64,000 nucleotides of DNA from Arthrobotrys musiformis (taxonomy: Eukaryota > Ascomycota > Orbiliomycetes > Orbiliales > Orbiliaceae), in assembly GCA_036971715.1 (NCBI GenBank), contig JAVHJL010000008.1, positions 1,798,001-1,862,000 on the forward strand. Direction: 5' to 3'. This document shows, in pieces, positions 1 to 11,139 of this stretch (the stretch's first letter is position 1; the number at the start of each line of letters is the position of its first letter). The notes under the pieces are model-generated. The model did no database searches. It saw only the letters and a list, made by a program, of their open reading frames with translations, and was not told where the DNA came from. The translations under genes were made by a program, and so were the position numbers.

Positions 1-1297
1 TCTATAAGAACAAATATCTACGGTATTCGGTGTGGGTACGAGGCTATGATTTCTACCCATAAAGTTATATATAGTTAAATAGCCCTTCTGGCGTCTAGGG
101 TCAAACTAGGCTAGCCTAGGGTAATGATGACCTAATAGCCGGGGAGTGAGTTCCCCATAAGCATCAAACCATGGTATCAAGAGTATCCGTTTTTGGGCTT
201 AATTTATAGTACCCCGTGCTGCACGGTCACTCTTTGTGCAGTCTGGGCACGAGACCAGTGCTGCACAAATAATGCATTTGAAGAGCGGCCGACATAGCCT
301 TTAGGAACTCCAAGCCCACAAACATTTTGGTATCTACCTGAATAATAGGGCGCTCCCCAAGCCCCTGCCATGCTTACACACTAACCGCCCCTCCTATCAA
401 GATAAAGCACCTGGGTGATTATTCCGTCGATTCTGTATAGCCAACAACACTCTCTAAAATCGCAACTGCTGCTCGTTGCTGCTCGGCAAGGTGGCGTGCG
501 AGAGGGCATGTCTCGTAAAGACCTAAAGGTAATCAGCTACAATATTACATGGGGGTTTTTTTTTAAGGGCCCGCCAGCTGGGGCGCCTATCGTGAAGCGG
601 CAACCCACCTGTCGCATGTTTTGTAGTACTGTCGTATTGGTTCATTAAAAATAATTCGCCCTTGAGATTTCGGGCCAACTTCTCGATTTGAGCTGGATTT
701 ACCGAGGCGCCCTGTTTATGCGTGGCGGTGTTCTCGTACCCAGACAATACTGACCGCGTGGGGGATCTTTCGGCTGTGTGGGCTCCAGACCCAAGCGGAT
801 ATCCGCTGGGTGTGCAGTTGCTTGTGTTGGGTCTTTCAAGTACCAAAGTCGTCATTTTGAGCCTTTCCACTGTGTTTATAGCCTCTCGGAGTGAAATATA
901 TTCGGGTATCTCAAGTCGTGCAGCCCGCAGGGCGCTACCAAGGCGGGTGCTGCTGATAGATCGAAGGAAGGATCCAAAGGCGAGGGAAAAACAAATTTCG
1001 TTACCGCAATACACCGGAGTCTTACTCCCCGCACCTCCAAAGGAAAAGTTTGTCATTTTCTGTGTGAAATTCCACAGTGGTTGTATAGCTTTCGATAAAT
1101 AACGGGATCGCTGCTTCTTTATAAACTCTATGATAAATAAAAGGTTTAATAATGCCAATGTTAGCTTTCAAATTCTACCCGTGCAATGCAATCCCTATAG
1201 ACAACTGGCTAATTACAGCGCACTGATACGCTTATACGATAGCCGAGTCAAGAAACTTAGATCTATAGAGCCAGATATGAAGCGTAAGTAATATTAA
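1..1297. other. Gene-poor left end
   Basis: No convincing gene is visible. A minus-strand open frame at 523-1158 (211 codons) is the longest. It overlaps an opposite-strand open frame and has no recognisable domain, signal peptide or supporting splice sites. It could be a decayed gene or chance. The rest is mixed-composition DNA without obvious repeats. Confidence 0.5.
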
Positions 1298-1993
1298 TTA
1301 CTGTATACCTAATATTTTCTCGGGGACGAGTCCAAGACTTATATTTTCAGATTGCTCCTCGATAAGTGTTCCAAAAATATGCACCTGCTTTACGCGGGTA
1401 TACTGTATCTTCACCTCCCTATTCGCACCAGAAGATTTTGAGATACCCAATTCCAAAATAAGCTGCTTCGAGATATCGGTAATGATTTTCGCGCAGACAG
1501 GTACTTCTGTGAAGACATTGGCAACAAATAGCCAGTCTTCTTGGCCGGCTCTCAAATGAGCAGTATCGTTGCTTGTCAAATGTTCGATCCAGAATTGCGG
1601 CCATGGTGAAAGAGCGCTCGCGAAATCGTATTGATCAGCCAGGATCGCGATCTCTCGCAGACTCTGGAATGAAATAGAGCGTGGCGTTGATGTGACTTGA
1701 TGATGGAGGATACCTAATAAAATCTTAAGAGAACCTGCACTGATTCCTTCGACTTCCGTTTGGCGATACTCCACCCCGTTTACCGTTGTTTTCTCCAATG
1801 GGGCGAATTTAGAGTCGGGGTCGAGCGCCTTTCTCCAGACAGGCGACACAACTCGAAGGATTTCTGACGATACGAGGAATAGAGCAGGATTGGTGTTGAG
1901 GGTGGCCTCGACGACCAAGTCAGATAGCGGAGAGAATGAATACACGGCCATAGCCAACTCTTTGGGGGGGCGCGGCGGATTCTTGCTCGACAT
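1298..1993 (-). CDS. BTB/POZ-like domain protein
   Basis: Single-exon protein of 231 aa. The pattern at residues 20-60 (a hydrophobic strand, then a Phe-Leu-Val-Ser stretch, a helix and the core SPVWRKAL) resembles the fungal BTB fold, where a charged strand is followed by 'vLr..SpvfrkmL'. The middle (residues 85-130) has the helical 'LKILLGILHHQ ... LREIAILADQYDFASAL' arrangement seen in fungal BTB proteins of unknown role. Family knowledge: such proteins dimerise or recruit partners, sometimes to Cullin-3, but many fungal copies are orphan paralogues. No signal peptide or transmembrane segment is seen. The ATG at 1993 was chosen because it opens the frame; a second Met at residue 15 lies closer to the domain. 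Assignment is by pattern, not search. The gene stands alone next to the gene-poor end. Confidence 0.6.
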   Translation of the reverse strand: MSSKNPPRPPKELAMAVYSFSPLSDLVVEATLNTNPALFLVSSEILRVVSPVWRKALDPDSKFAPLEKTTVNGVEYRQTEVEGISAGSLKILLGILHHQVTSTPRSISFQSLREIAILADQYDFASALSPWPQFWIEHLTSNDTAHLRAGQEDWLFVANVFTEVPVCAKIITDISKQLILELGISKSSGANREVKIQYTRVKQVHIFGTLIEEQSENISLGLVPEKILGIQ

Positions 1994-2373
1994 TTCAATG
2001 TTGCTTCTCGAAACAATATGGATGTTGATTGATCATGGGCTTGCGCAATACAATTGAGGTTGGTGTTGCATTTTTCGAGGGGAGTTGCTGAACATACCTA
2101 CCTACAGACGGGCGCATAAGTTCAGGCATCTTTTGGCCCGATACATTAATCACGGTACCCCTGCGGATCGAATATTAAAACTTGCACCCTTTATAAATGT
2201 AGTCTAGTATTTCGAGCAAACTTGGGGAAATGTCATTTCTATAAGCGGATACCGCGGATTAATCTACACCCATTATTTACCGGTCCCGAATCTAAGTCTG
2301 AGAGAACGAGACTATATATAGCCGTAATATACTCTTACTATACAAATATTTACAAAGCTGCGTGTGGCACAGC
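1994..2373. other. Intergenic, 380 bp
   Basis: Tail of the 2374-6255 gene on one side and probable promoter of the BTB-like gene on the other. AT-rich near 2310-2360. No gene, RNA or repeat recognised. Confidence 0.5.
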
Positions 2374-5300
2374 CTACCTCTTTGGGGTTTCCCAATCATC
2401 ATCCATCGTCAACTCTGGCGGGAGGTCATAGTCCTTCAATAGATCCTCGTCGCTCTCGTCATCCTCACCGATATCCTCGCCATTATCGTCATTATCGTCG
2501 ATATCAAAAGCTCCCGGATTCTCCTTCGCAGCTGCTTGTTTTGCCAAGGTTTCCAGCAACTCTTTTTCTCGCAATCCTCCATCGTGGACTTGCGATCGTC
2601 TACCCAAGATCTTTGCACGCATCATAGCCTCCCACTCGTATTTTCCATATTGCATAAGATTCCATAGCCCCCCTGCCCAGTTGATGACATCGCGCCAAGT
2701 CGTATCGAAGTATGCGTCTTTCCTCATCCAGGCTTTGTCACTATCTGACATTGGAAGGTTCTCCAGTATATTTTTTGTAGTAAAGTAGTCCCTCCTCTCC
2801 CTCAGCGCTTGATGGACGATAGTTCTTAGGGTTATGATGTCGGGCACAACCACACCTTCTAACCGCCTCTTCTTTTCTTCCACGTTCGGGTTATTGGAAT
2901 CCCATTGGGGGCCTCTGTTCTCCAAAATACCAGGTCCGACTCTGCTCCCGACTTGGTCTTGATCATCATCGATACGCCTGTCTCCGCTACGATGTGACTT
3001 GATTGACTCATCCATCATCTTTAGCAATTGCCTGTTTGGTAGGCAGTATAACTTGAACATTCTCATCCCCTGCACCGAACCTTCCCGACGGCACACTCCA
3101 GTGAGTAAGGTATTGAACACCTTGACGCCCATCTTAGATGCGGCTCTGGGATCATTGAAATCGATACCCATAGCCTTCAACGCCGCTGATGCCCTCTCCT
3201 TATTATTGCCTCTCACTGCAGCTACCAGTGTTGCGAACCACGCGGCAGGGCCGATAGGATCAGGGAGTTCGTGATGCACTGGTAAGACAACGCCCTCCTT
3301 AAAAGGTTTCTCAGTGGTCGCGCCAGCCAGCATCTTCTTCCTGTACTCATCGGCTCTAGCAACGGCCCTATCCATCAACGCGTATCCTTCATCGTGGTTT
3401 TGGTTAAATGTATTTCTAGCCACGATTCCGAGATCGACATGATCTGGCTCGATGCCGCTTCTCTTCATAAAGTCCAAGATAGCTTGCGCCTCCCTCTTTT
3501 GTCCGAGAGCCAAATGCATGTTCAAAACCGAGGTGATCGTCCGATGGGTTAGAGGCGGTGCAAGGAGGCTTAGACAGAACTTTGCGAACCCAAAGTCTTT
3601 CGTATCACCCGCATGTTGGAACATCAAGTTCAACAAACTGCCATTGTTGCGGATATGGTCTTCTTGAACTGAAGTTTTGAGGATATACCGCAATAAATCG
3701 AACTTCCTGCGATTTCTGCAGTGGCTGATCATGGCAATCGTGACATATAGAGGATGAGCCAATGTTCCGCGCGGTGCAAACTCCACCGGCCGTAGCTCGG
3801 TATTGGTGTCAATCTGGATGTCGAGTATCGGGGATGAACCGTGCACGACGTTTTCAATGTCTGCCCATGCTTTGATTGTACGGGAAAGGTCGCGGCGAAT
3901 ACAGGCGCCCATGAGGATTTGGTAGTACACATCTAAGCTCCATTCGCCATTTACCGGGATTTTGAGAATGTCTTCGGCGTAAGAGGCGAATATGTTGACT
4001 TCAGGATGGTCGAGGAGAGAGCGAGCAAAGGTTACATCGAAAGGACCGATGTTTTCAGCAACCTTAGTAAGGAGCCGTATCATACGACCGGGGGTTTCTG
4101 GCGGCCAAGCGTCAAATGCTGCGTTGTGGAGGCAGGTAGATGTTGCTTGAGGAATTAGGTAGGACGGCAGAACAAGCTTTTTGGTAGTTGGAATTTCTGG
4201 TGGAGTCATAATAGATGCTTGCGTTAAGTCTGCATTGAGCTGGGCGTTGTTTGGTAATCCACTCGGGCCAGCTCCTTCCCACGATATTTCGTCTTTGTTT
4301 TGGAGTAGTAACCATGTCGCACTGACCCCGAGGCCTCTTTCAGCGGCAATACAATTTACCAACTCTATCCAAAGACTCCAATCGACCCTCTCTTCGCGTC
4401 GGTGAGGTTGTGGTATATTGAGGCCTAGTTCCCGCCCATAGGCTGCCTCTATTTCCGCCGTCATCAATTGGATGATTTCGTTTTGCTTTGCATTGAGTCT
4501 TGGGTGTTTTTCGGAGTAGACTATAGGAGGGACATGGTTTTCCACGTGAAGGTAGGCAAGAAGTTGTGCAACCGTGGAAAATATCTCCTGAGATGTCATT
4601 CCCATATCGTCATCTTCTGCAGGCTGGTTGAGAATACCTCCGAGAGGAGATCCAAGGAGTGGAGATCTGGGCGAGGGCCCTTCGAAAAGATCGAGAGTAG
4701 GGGGAGTATCGATCATAGTAAGTGCGTTGAATAAAGAGCTATCAGTTTTACCTTTTTCAGCTCTCCAGCCGCTCAGTAGCATAGATGTAAGACTGCTCAG
4801 AAGAACGCCCACACCACGTCTGCGTCTAGCAATGTCCGCTAACTCTTCTTTGGTGTACATTACCATACCATCTTGGAGAGTATTGTCCATACCGGGCTTT
4901 TTAGGGTTATCTTGATCGCCAACGGCATTTACAAGTCGCCAGACGTTAAGATTCAAGTTGGAAATCCCGGGCATGGTATCAACGATTCTCTTCGCTATCC
5001 AGATCACTTCCCTCTGCCGTCTTTTCAGCAGAAGCGAGTTGAGGATGTCCACTCCGTCCTCCCGAGCGATTTCAAGAGTATATAGAAGCTTGTTGAAGGA
5101 AGTCTGTGTCCAACGGGTTTCCCACTCCGCTTCCAGCTCCTGCATGATAGGCTCCAACTGGGCTTCTTGTTGATGACTAGGAATATTTGGCTCGGGCTCG
5201 AATGATCCGAAGACAGATGGATATGTTGAATCGATAAGATCGTGTGCGAGCGAGTTAGCTGAAGGTGCAATTTTAACTGGCGGTGTCGGATGTGTGTTTT

Positions 5301-6255
5301 CGCCCTGCAAGTGAGGAGGGAGAAACTTGTCGAGGTATAGGGCGTAGTAGTCTTCCTTTTCTGCGTCCGAGCTAAAAGAAGGTGCAAAAACCACAAATTC
5401 ATCAAGGGGCGTCATCCTGAACGACACGGGCCCGCTTGTTGGTCCAAGTTGCTCCGGCCTGCCATTAGATGATAGTTCAACACCAGTCTGCCCTGATTTA
5501 TGTTTTCCCTCCATCAGTTCGTCGCCACTTTCCGTTTCTGAAGATTTCAATGGCTCGGGCGGTAGGAATGCGGCCTTCACACCTGGAAGATCAAAAAGCT
5601 GCTGCGGGGCTGATGGACTACCAGTGGGGTATTTTTGGTCTAATAGCCCGAAAAAATCTTCGTTATCTTCAGGTCGATTATATCGGCCGGGTCTTGTATT
5701 CCAAAATCGTTCTAAATTGTCTCGAATCGTTTCAATTTCTTCTTCCATCTTCTCCCTCCCGGCATAGTACTTGTCGTTTTCATCTGCCATTTCATGAAAC
5801 ATGGCGTCCTGTCTCTTCTTTCTTTTGATGATCTTGGTTTTATGGGATGTCGCTTTGACTGTCTTTTCGAGCATCGCGAAGGCGTCTAGTGGCTGTTCCC
5901 CTTCGCTCTTCGGATTCCCTTTAGGGTTTGATGCAGGTTGAACAGACCTCCACTTCCCCTCCGAGTATCTTCGGACAAAGACCCGAGTGCGTGCTTTCGG
6001 GTCGGGTTCCAGCGTTTGTTTTCCATAACAAGCCCGTTTCCGCCGCCCAGCATCTGAATTGGTCGTTCCAAGGCATGACGAATTCTTTGACGTTGACCAT
6101 AGTTGCCGTTCTACCGTTCGCGATGGCAGGGGCTTTGCCCGTAATGTATTATTTTTGAGCAATCCGCGAAGGAACACTCTCGTTCTGGGCGGAAGCAGGA
6201 ACGGCAGCAAGAGGAGGCATGCTGTGGGATCGGGACGAGATGATTCGATGGACAT
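2374..6255 (-). CDS. Large, probably mitochondrial, PPR-like protein
   Basis: Intronless frame of 1293 aa. The N-terminal ~100 residues are rich in Arg, Ser and Leu and almost free of acidic residues, as in a mitochondrial targeting sequence. Residues ~120-190 are charged and look coiled-coil. From about residue 700 to 1000 the protein is helical, with paired segments resembling pentatricopeptide (PPR) helices, for example around 'YYQILMGACIRRDLSRTIKAW' minus its ends, and 'LGQKREAQAILDFMKRSGIEP'. The last 40 residues are very acidic (repeated D/E with few other residues). Family knowledge: PPR proteins bind organellar RNA and steer its processing or translation. Inference: an organellar RNA-handling or mitoribosome-associated factor. 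The repeats are degenerate, so exact family and substrate are unknown. An intron-free gene of 3.9 kb is unusual in this intron-rich window. The first ATG (6255) was taken; later Mets are possible starts. Confidence 0.7.
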   Translation of the reverse strand: MSIESSRPDPTACLLLLPFLLPPRTRVFLRGLLKNNTLRAKPLPSRTVERQLWSTSKNSSCLGTTNSDAGRRKRACYGKQTLEPDPKARTRVFVRRYSEGKWRSVQPASNPKGNPKSEGEQPLDAFAMLEKTVKATSHKTKIIKRKKRQDAMFHEMADENDKYYAGREKMEEEIETIRDNLERFWNTRPGRYNRPEDNEDFFGLLDQKYPTGSPSAPQQLFDLPGVKAAFLPPEPLKSSETESGDELMEGKHKSGQTGVELSSNGRPEQLGPTSGPVSFRMTPLDEFVVFAPSFSSDAEKEDYYALYLDKFLPPHLQGENTHPTPPVKIAPSANSLAHDLIDSTYPSVFGSFEPEPNIPSHQQEAQLEPIMQELEAEWETRWTQTSFNKLLYTLEIAREDGVDILNSLLLKRRQREVIWIAKRIVDTMPGISNLNLNVWRLVNAVGDQDNPKKPGMDNTLQDGMVMYTKEELADIARRRRGVGVLLSSLTSMLLSGWRAEKGKTDSSLFNALTMIDTPPTLDLFEGPSPRSPLLGSPLGGILNQPAEDDDMGMTSQEIFSTVAQLLAYLHVENHVPPIVYSEKHPRLNAKQNEIIQLMTAEIEAAYGRELGLNIPQPHRREERVDWSLWIELVNCIAAERGLGVSATWLLLQNKDEISWEGAGPSGLPNNAQLNADLTQASIMTPPEIPTTKKLVLPSYLIPQATSTCLHNAAFDAWPPETPGRMIRLLTKVAENIGPFDVTFARSLLDHPEVNIFASYAEDILKIPVNGEWSLDVYYQILMGACIRRDLSRTIKAWADIENVVHGSSPILDIQIDTNTELRPVEFAPRGTLAHPLYVTIAMISHCRNRRKFDLLRYILKTSVQEDHIRNNGSLLNLMFQHAGDTKDFGFAKFCLSLLAPPLTHRTITSVLNMHLALGQKREAQAILDFMKRSGIEPDHVDLGIVARNTFNQNHDEGYALMDRAVARADEYRKKMLAGATTEKPFKEGVVLPVHHELPDPIGPAAWFATLVAAVRGNNKERASAALKAMGIDFNDPRAASKMGVKVFNTLLTGVCRREGSVQGMRMFKLYCLPNRQLLKMMDESIKSHRSGDRRIDDDQDQVGSRVGPGILENRGPQWDSNNPNVEEKKRRLEGVVVPDIITLRTIVHQALRERRDYFTTKNILENLPMSDSDKAWMRKDAYFDTTWRDVINWAGGLWNLMQYGKYEWEAMMRAKILGRRSQVHDGGLREKELLETLAKQAAAKENPGAFDIDDNDDNGEDIGEDDESDEDLLKDYDLPPELTMDDDWETPKR

Positions 6256-6834
6256 TCGGAGACCATTGGAACTGGTATAACGGAAACCCAGGGGCGCTAG
6301 AAGATGTAGCGTATGGTCGGCCTCAGTTCCGTTATCTGTCCAGGAGGCAAAGGAGCTGCCTAGGTGTTATCGACGTCGTTTTTGTCGAATAGTGGGGATA
6401 TCGTCCATCCAACTTGTTGTAGTTGCGTTGAAGGCGAAGAGGCGAACGGTGAAATTTTTGGCTGGTCGAAAGTCTTCTTAGTCAGCACGATTTCGGTTAG
6501 CGTCGACTAAAGTGGGATGATAAGATAAGATCCAACCCGCAACACGTTTTTCGGGTTACATTCCAGGCACAGTTTTGGAGGCTTTCCGATTCCACATGGC
6601 CATTAATTTTGATCCCGTACAGTAGTTGCTGAGCTGAGGTAAGTTCTTGTTCTACGAAACTATTCTTTTGGGGAACAAGTACATTGTTAATGGTTATATG
6701 TTCAAGTAAATACATGAATCTAAATACATTTAGCTTTGCTGGAGGGAATATACCAAACGCTAATACAACAAGAATTATATGGTTCGATATTCGATTATGA
6801 AAATAGTTAGATTTAAAAGTGCGCCCAGTTGTAA
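6256..6834. other. Intergenic, 579 bp
   Basis: Lies upstream of the PPR-like gene and downstream of the Cys-rich surface protein gene. The part near 6710-6830 is AT-rich, compatible with a 3' UTR. No other feature seen. Confidence 0.5.
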
Positions 6835-7824
6835 TTATGGCCTATCACTGTACGACTGGATGCCGCCAACCTGCCTGCTATCCATGTCCATACCGCCCAT
6901 TTGGTGCATTTGGTAGTCTTTTTCATAAGTTGGAGGAGCACCTTGTCCGGTCGCCGAGTAAGAATTATTGCGCTTCCTCCGCAGAAACCAGATGAAGAAT
7001 CCCGCAATACCAGCGAGAACTACCAAACCACCAATTACCCCTCCTGCTATCGCGCCAATATTTGAATTGCTGCCCGATCCGGATCCAGTATTCGAACCCT
7101 CGGGTGTAGAGGTTTGGCTTGCAATAGTGACTACTGTGGAAATTATTGTTGTAAGAGAACCAGAGACTGTCGAAACCACGTTTTTCGTTTCTGTGACTGG
7201 CGTTGGAGTACTCGGTGCAGATACTGGAGTGGTACTCGATCCTTTTCATTCCAACACGGGGAAAACGAAATAGCATTACAAAGTCAGCCTCAGGGTTTAG
7301 GCTAATAAAAGGGATACCACAATGGCCGCACTGGCACCCAGCAGACTGTTCCTCATTCCGATTATCGAATAGAGTTCGGAAGCGGAGGAAACAGTAACCG
7401 TCGCAGTTACGGTGGTCAGAGCGACAGTGGTGGTAGCAAAAACAGTGACTGGCGCACCTGCGTTATTTGTTGGTGCGGGTGCACCAGCCGTTATCCCCTT
7501 GTCGATGCAATACTGTGAAAGGATCGAGGTAGCAGTGAGTTGGTCGCCGCTGTTGCTACAGGCGGATTGGGCTAGGAGGCCGGCTGTAGAGATAGCGTCT
7601 TGAAGCGTGTCGGCTCGACAAATACACTCGTTGGTTTCGCATCCGATTTTCTTCTGAACAGGACCGTCGTTGATACCATAGTCGTATATGAAAACGGCTT
7701 TCAGGCATCGCTTTAGATCGCTGAAGATCGGAACCGTCGAGAAGTTGATCGTGTTTTGCTTATTTTGTGCAGCGACGAGGGAAGTCGAAAGGGCAAGTGC
7801 CGATAGAACTGCTGACGGTCGCAT
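6835..7824 (-). CDS. Secreted CFEM-like Cys-rich surface protein, GPI or transmembrane form
   Basis: The first open frame (7824 down to 7297, 175 aa) begins with a clear signal peptide (cleavage after about residue 19, ALSTSLVAAQ). A domain with six cysteines follows, including the CFEM-like core C-x5-C-x-C in GCETNECICR, then a Thr/Val/Ala-rich stalk and a hydrophobic C-terminus that looks like a GPI-attachment signal. Downstream, 7242-6835 is open in another frame. It encodes a Ser/Thr/Pro stalk, one transmembrane helix (around GGVIGGLVVLAGIAGFFIWF), a basic stop-transfer and a cytoplasmic tail with a PPTY motif. A branch-like CTGAC near 7283-7287 and a 3' splice site at 7242-7243 would join the two, but the donor is uncertain: phase fits a weak site near 7345 or one near 7462. 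Classical CFEM domains have eight Cys; this has six, so the family call is tentative. Predicted place: plasma membrane or wall. Confidence 0.6.
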
Positions 7825-10800
7825 CTTGAACGATTTGAGTACCCGTTGATCAGGTGCTATGTATGGTAAATAAGACGAGTAGTTCTCGTTCGCTTCGATT
7901 TAATCTCCTAGCGAAAGACAGAAATATTGGTATAGTGGGTCCACTTTACTTGGAAACGTTGGTTTTGGTCGAATGCGTCGATTCTTCGAATAGTCCAAAG
8001 AGAATTGACAAGAAAATGGTCTTTCTGGGGAATCACTTCAGGGCACGAGGGTTTTAAGAAACCGCAGAATCCCAAGTCGGGAGAAAGGGGTATGTTCATT
8101 CCGACTCACGACCGCGGAATCGCTGTTCTGCATCGCATTTGCAAGAAAACTTTCCACAGCGCAGCTATTCCAGACCGAGACTTTGTTCGACTGCTTGGCC
8201 AGTTACACGAAATTGGCCCCTTGTTTGTTGAATTTGCCCCAGAGTGTAGGAGCCCTTGGCGCCGAGCGGCTGAGAAGGCTTCTCTAAAAACAATATGAAA
8301 GAGCCAATAGCAAGGGTCTGATCCCGCCAGTTGATCCTTCGGCGTTTCCAATACTTCTGCAGTCGGGTCATCCCATGCATGATTGTGCGGACTATGGACG
8401 GCGGCCATGGGGTCGCCACTGTCATGTGTTTTTATCAATACAGACAGCCTTGCTGCAGTCTCGAATCCGATGATGGACTGCGTAGCCTCCCGGGGTGCTT
8501 GCGTCGAGGTTGATGCGTCCGAGGCCCGGGGATATCAATGGTGATGGATATTATACTTGCGGACAATACATATTACAAAGTCGACCAGCCTATAGATCTA
8601 GCTCTTCATTACCGTTATTTTGGAGAGATCGAGGAGTGTTGGCCCTATCATCCAATGGATCAAAACTAACTTGAATTCGCGAAGGCGAGGGCTCCCGCAA
8701 TCCGGAGCTCATTGCATATTGGGGACCTGCAACAGATGTGCAGGGCGGGCTTTTTTGTTTGAAACACAATTGCATGATATTTATTCGAGTGTCTGGCTAC
8801 GTAACGGCAACGAGGTCCGGAGAGCAATGGCGCGGTGGATTTCACTCGATCTTCTAGCCATTGTACTTCCAATATTTTAGTCTGCGGGGCGCTCACCTAT
8901 GCCTTGGTAATTGTGTGCTTTGCATTTGAGGGGAAAATGGACTGGCTGCCTGGATGCTGCCAAATTCTGGTTCAAAACTTGCCATCACCCGCCATGAAAA
9001 ATTTCCAGCCTTCCAAGTAGTTAGCCGAGAAGTTCGCGGACCATCCTAAGGCTAAATTTACCCAACTACCAAGTTGAGTATCTACCCACAAAATATTGCA
9101 TGCGCTGTGATTTCTAATTCGCAATTATAGGTCTAAATACCTTATGTTGGGTCTTTGTTAAATTTAGAAAACCGCAGCCGGAATATTGTTGTCGTCGCGA
9201 ATTTGCCTTAGAGTCAAAAAGAGCGGTGTGTCAAACATTGACGACATGATCTCGATTTCCAACTTGAAAGAGCTACTACAATCATGCGAAGAAAAGAAGA
9301 AGAAAAAGAGTGGAAAACGGTTAAACCTGCTTAATCGAATTTAAAATGTAGCCAAAGATTTGGCTGACCGTATTTTAAATTCGTGGGCCGCACATACAGA
9401 GGATGGACGCCGCCCAACAGTGAGATAGGGAGCATAGTATATATAATATAACCGTAGTGTTTCAAGTTACATGTATTGTTGTTTTGCATTGTGGTAGTCC
9501 CTAGATCAAATACCGTCTCTCCAGCTTGATCAATGCAGTTTCGAGTCAGCGGCGCAGACGGATGTTTCGTTCTGGGTGCTTGTCGAGCTATAAGAAACAA
9601 ACGAAGCTTCAGATATGTTGGAGTTGCCTGGCCCATTTACATACACGGGTAGATGTAATAATGATCCCATGTGCGGTGCCCGCTTATAAGTGGAGAATGG
9701 GAGAAATTTAGAAATATAAAATGCGATGTCTGCATGGTCTTAAGGGCAGCTGTCGACGCTCTGCTCGGACCTTAGGCCGATTCAGGCTGGGTTGAGGGAG
9801 GCTGTTGCCAATTTTACGAACTCGCGAGAGTAGACCACGAGAGTAGGCCGTGCTTGGTTGACTGGTTAGGCAGTTCCTGTAGGCGTGTGGAACATCAAAG
9901 GCGATTGACATCCTGGCCAACGTCACCTCCAACACAAATCGTGATCTACTACAACACGCATCGACAGTCCACAACGCCGTCGAAAACAGGCTATGTTGCG
10001 CAAGCATTTCAAATCGATTTATCGACACTCCCATGCAAGGGAACTCTAAAGATCTTGACCGAAGAGCCTCATTACCGCCCTGCCTTCAATGCAATGCTCT
10101 TCCCTGCTGCCGGCTATTTTGGAGCTAATTCTGTTCAACGAGGGATCAAGACGTTGTGTTCACGTTTCTCGGCATTATCCTTGGCTCTACTCAGCCGCAC
10201 CACACACCCTTGCTGCTCGGGCAAAAATAGCAGTTCGATTTTTGGGTTGATTGAGTGGATCCACAATGAGCTTCCCCACCACCGGAGCCCTCTTACTGCA
10301 AGAAGGTTCGACTGCCAAGTTCAACTTGCATGCTTCCAAATACCGAACGGATGCAGTGAGCTTGTGAGCGGTGCTGCCATCGGTGCGCACCTTCGCTTGT
10401 TGACTGTCAAGGGCGAGCGAAAGTCGATGTCGACAATCTTACAAGGAAAAAAATGGGGCCGTAGTACGAAAGGGGTATTGTCGACGGTGATGAATCTCCC
10501 GACATGTCGACATCCTTACCATCCATCCAAGAAATCGCTATCGATTGGCGTTCTTGAAAGATAGATGCAAGCTTCTACCGGTAGCGCTAAAAAGCCGGCG
10601 ACGAGACAATAGTGGGGACCAAAGGCACCCCTCCTTGCAGATGCAAGACTGGGCCAGAATTAGAGATAGGAACCCTTGCCAGTTACATTTTAAGGTCAAT
10701 AATCCGCCGGCCATCCTTTAACCTCTTATGTGCAAGTCACTTCGCGAAAAAGCTGACAGCTTGAAGTTCCAAATCCGAAGGGCTGAAGGGCAAAAAAAAG

Positions 10801-11139
10801 TCTGCCTCGAACAATACATATTATAGTCAGACAGCTGCAAAGGTGCAGGTCCCGAAACCTCCCCTCTTTCCCCTCGCCTACTTCAGCTCCTCAATTCTCT
10901 TATGCTTGGGGATATTACAGATGCAGGTGCCACAACGATAAGCAGCGGAAAGTAGCCTAGGGACCATACTTTGGAACCCATCCAGTGCCGCAATTTTTAC
11001 TCGTATACTCCACCACCACCAAGCTTACCATATAGTGTCCGGTCATACAATTTCTAAGACATAACCAATTCTATTTCAACAACGCCTAGATAGAGGCAGT
11101 AGATTCAACTACATCTACCAAACCCCGACCGCCGACAAC
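7825..11139. other. Long gene-poor interval, 3.3 kb
   Basis: No supported gene. The plus-strand frame 9854-10564 (236 codons) has no domain, signal peptide or low-complexity pattern typical of real fungal proteins and overlaps an opposite frame, so it is not called. Many short overlapping frames at 7850-9000 are also unsupported. The last ~280 bp before 11140 include the CT-rich promoter stretch of the next gene. Confidence 0.5.
10858..10900 (+). promoter_or_regulatory. CT-rich tract upstream of DUF3433 gene
   Basis: A pyrimidine-dominated run (CCTCCCCTCTTTCCCCTCGCC and on) lies about 240-280 bp before the ATG at 11140. CT-rich tracts near transcription starts are common in filamentous fungal promoters; this role is inferred. 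Confidence 0.35.

Noticed and set aside
523..1158. Minus-strand frame of 211 codons
   Set aside because: No domain, splice or signal support, and an overlapping opposite frame of similar length; kept only as a note in the left-end entry.
9854..10564. Plus-strand frame of 236 codons
   Set aside because: Reads like noncoding DNA (frequent Ser/Arg/Leu, no domain), with another frame overlapping in antisense.
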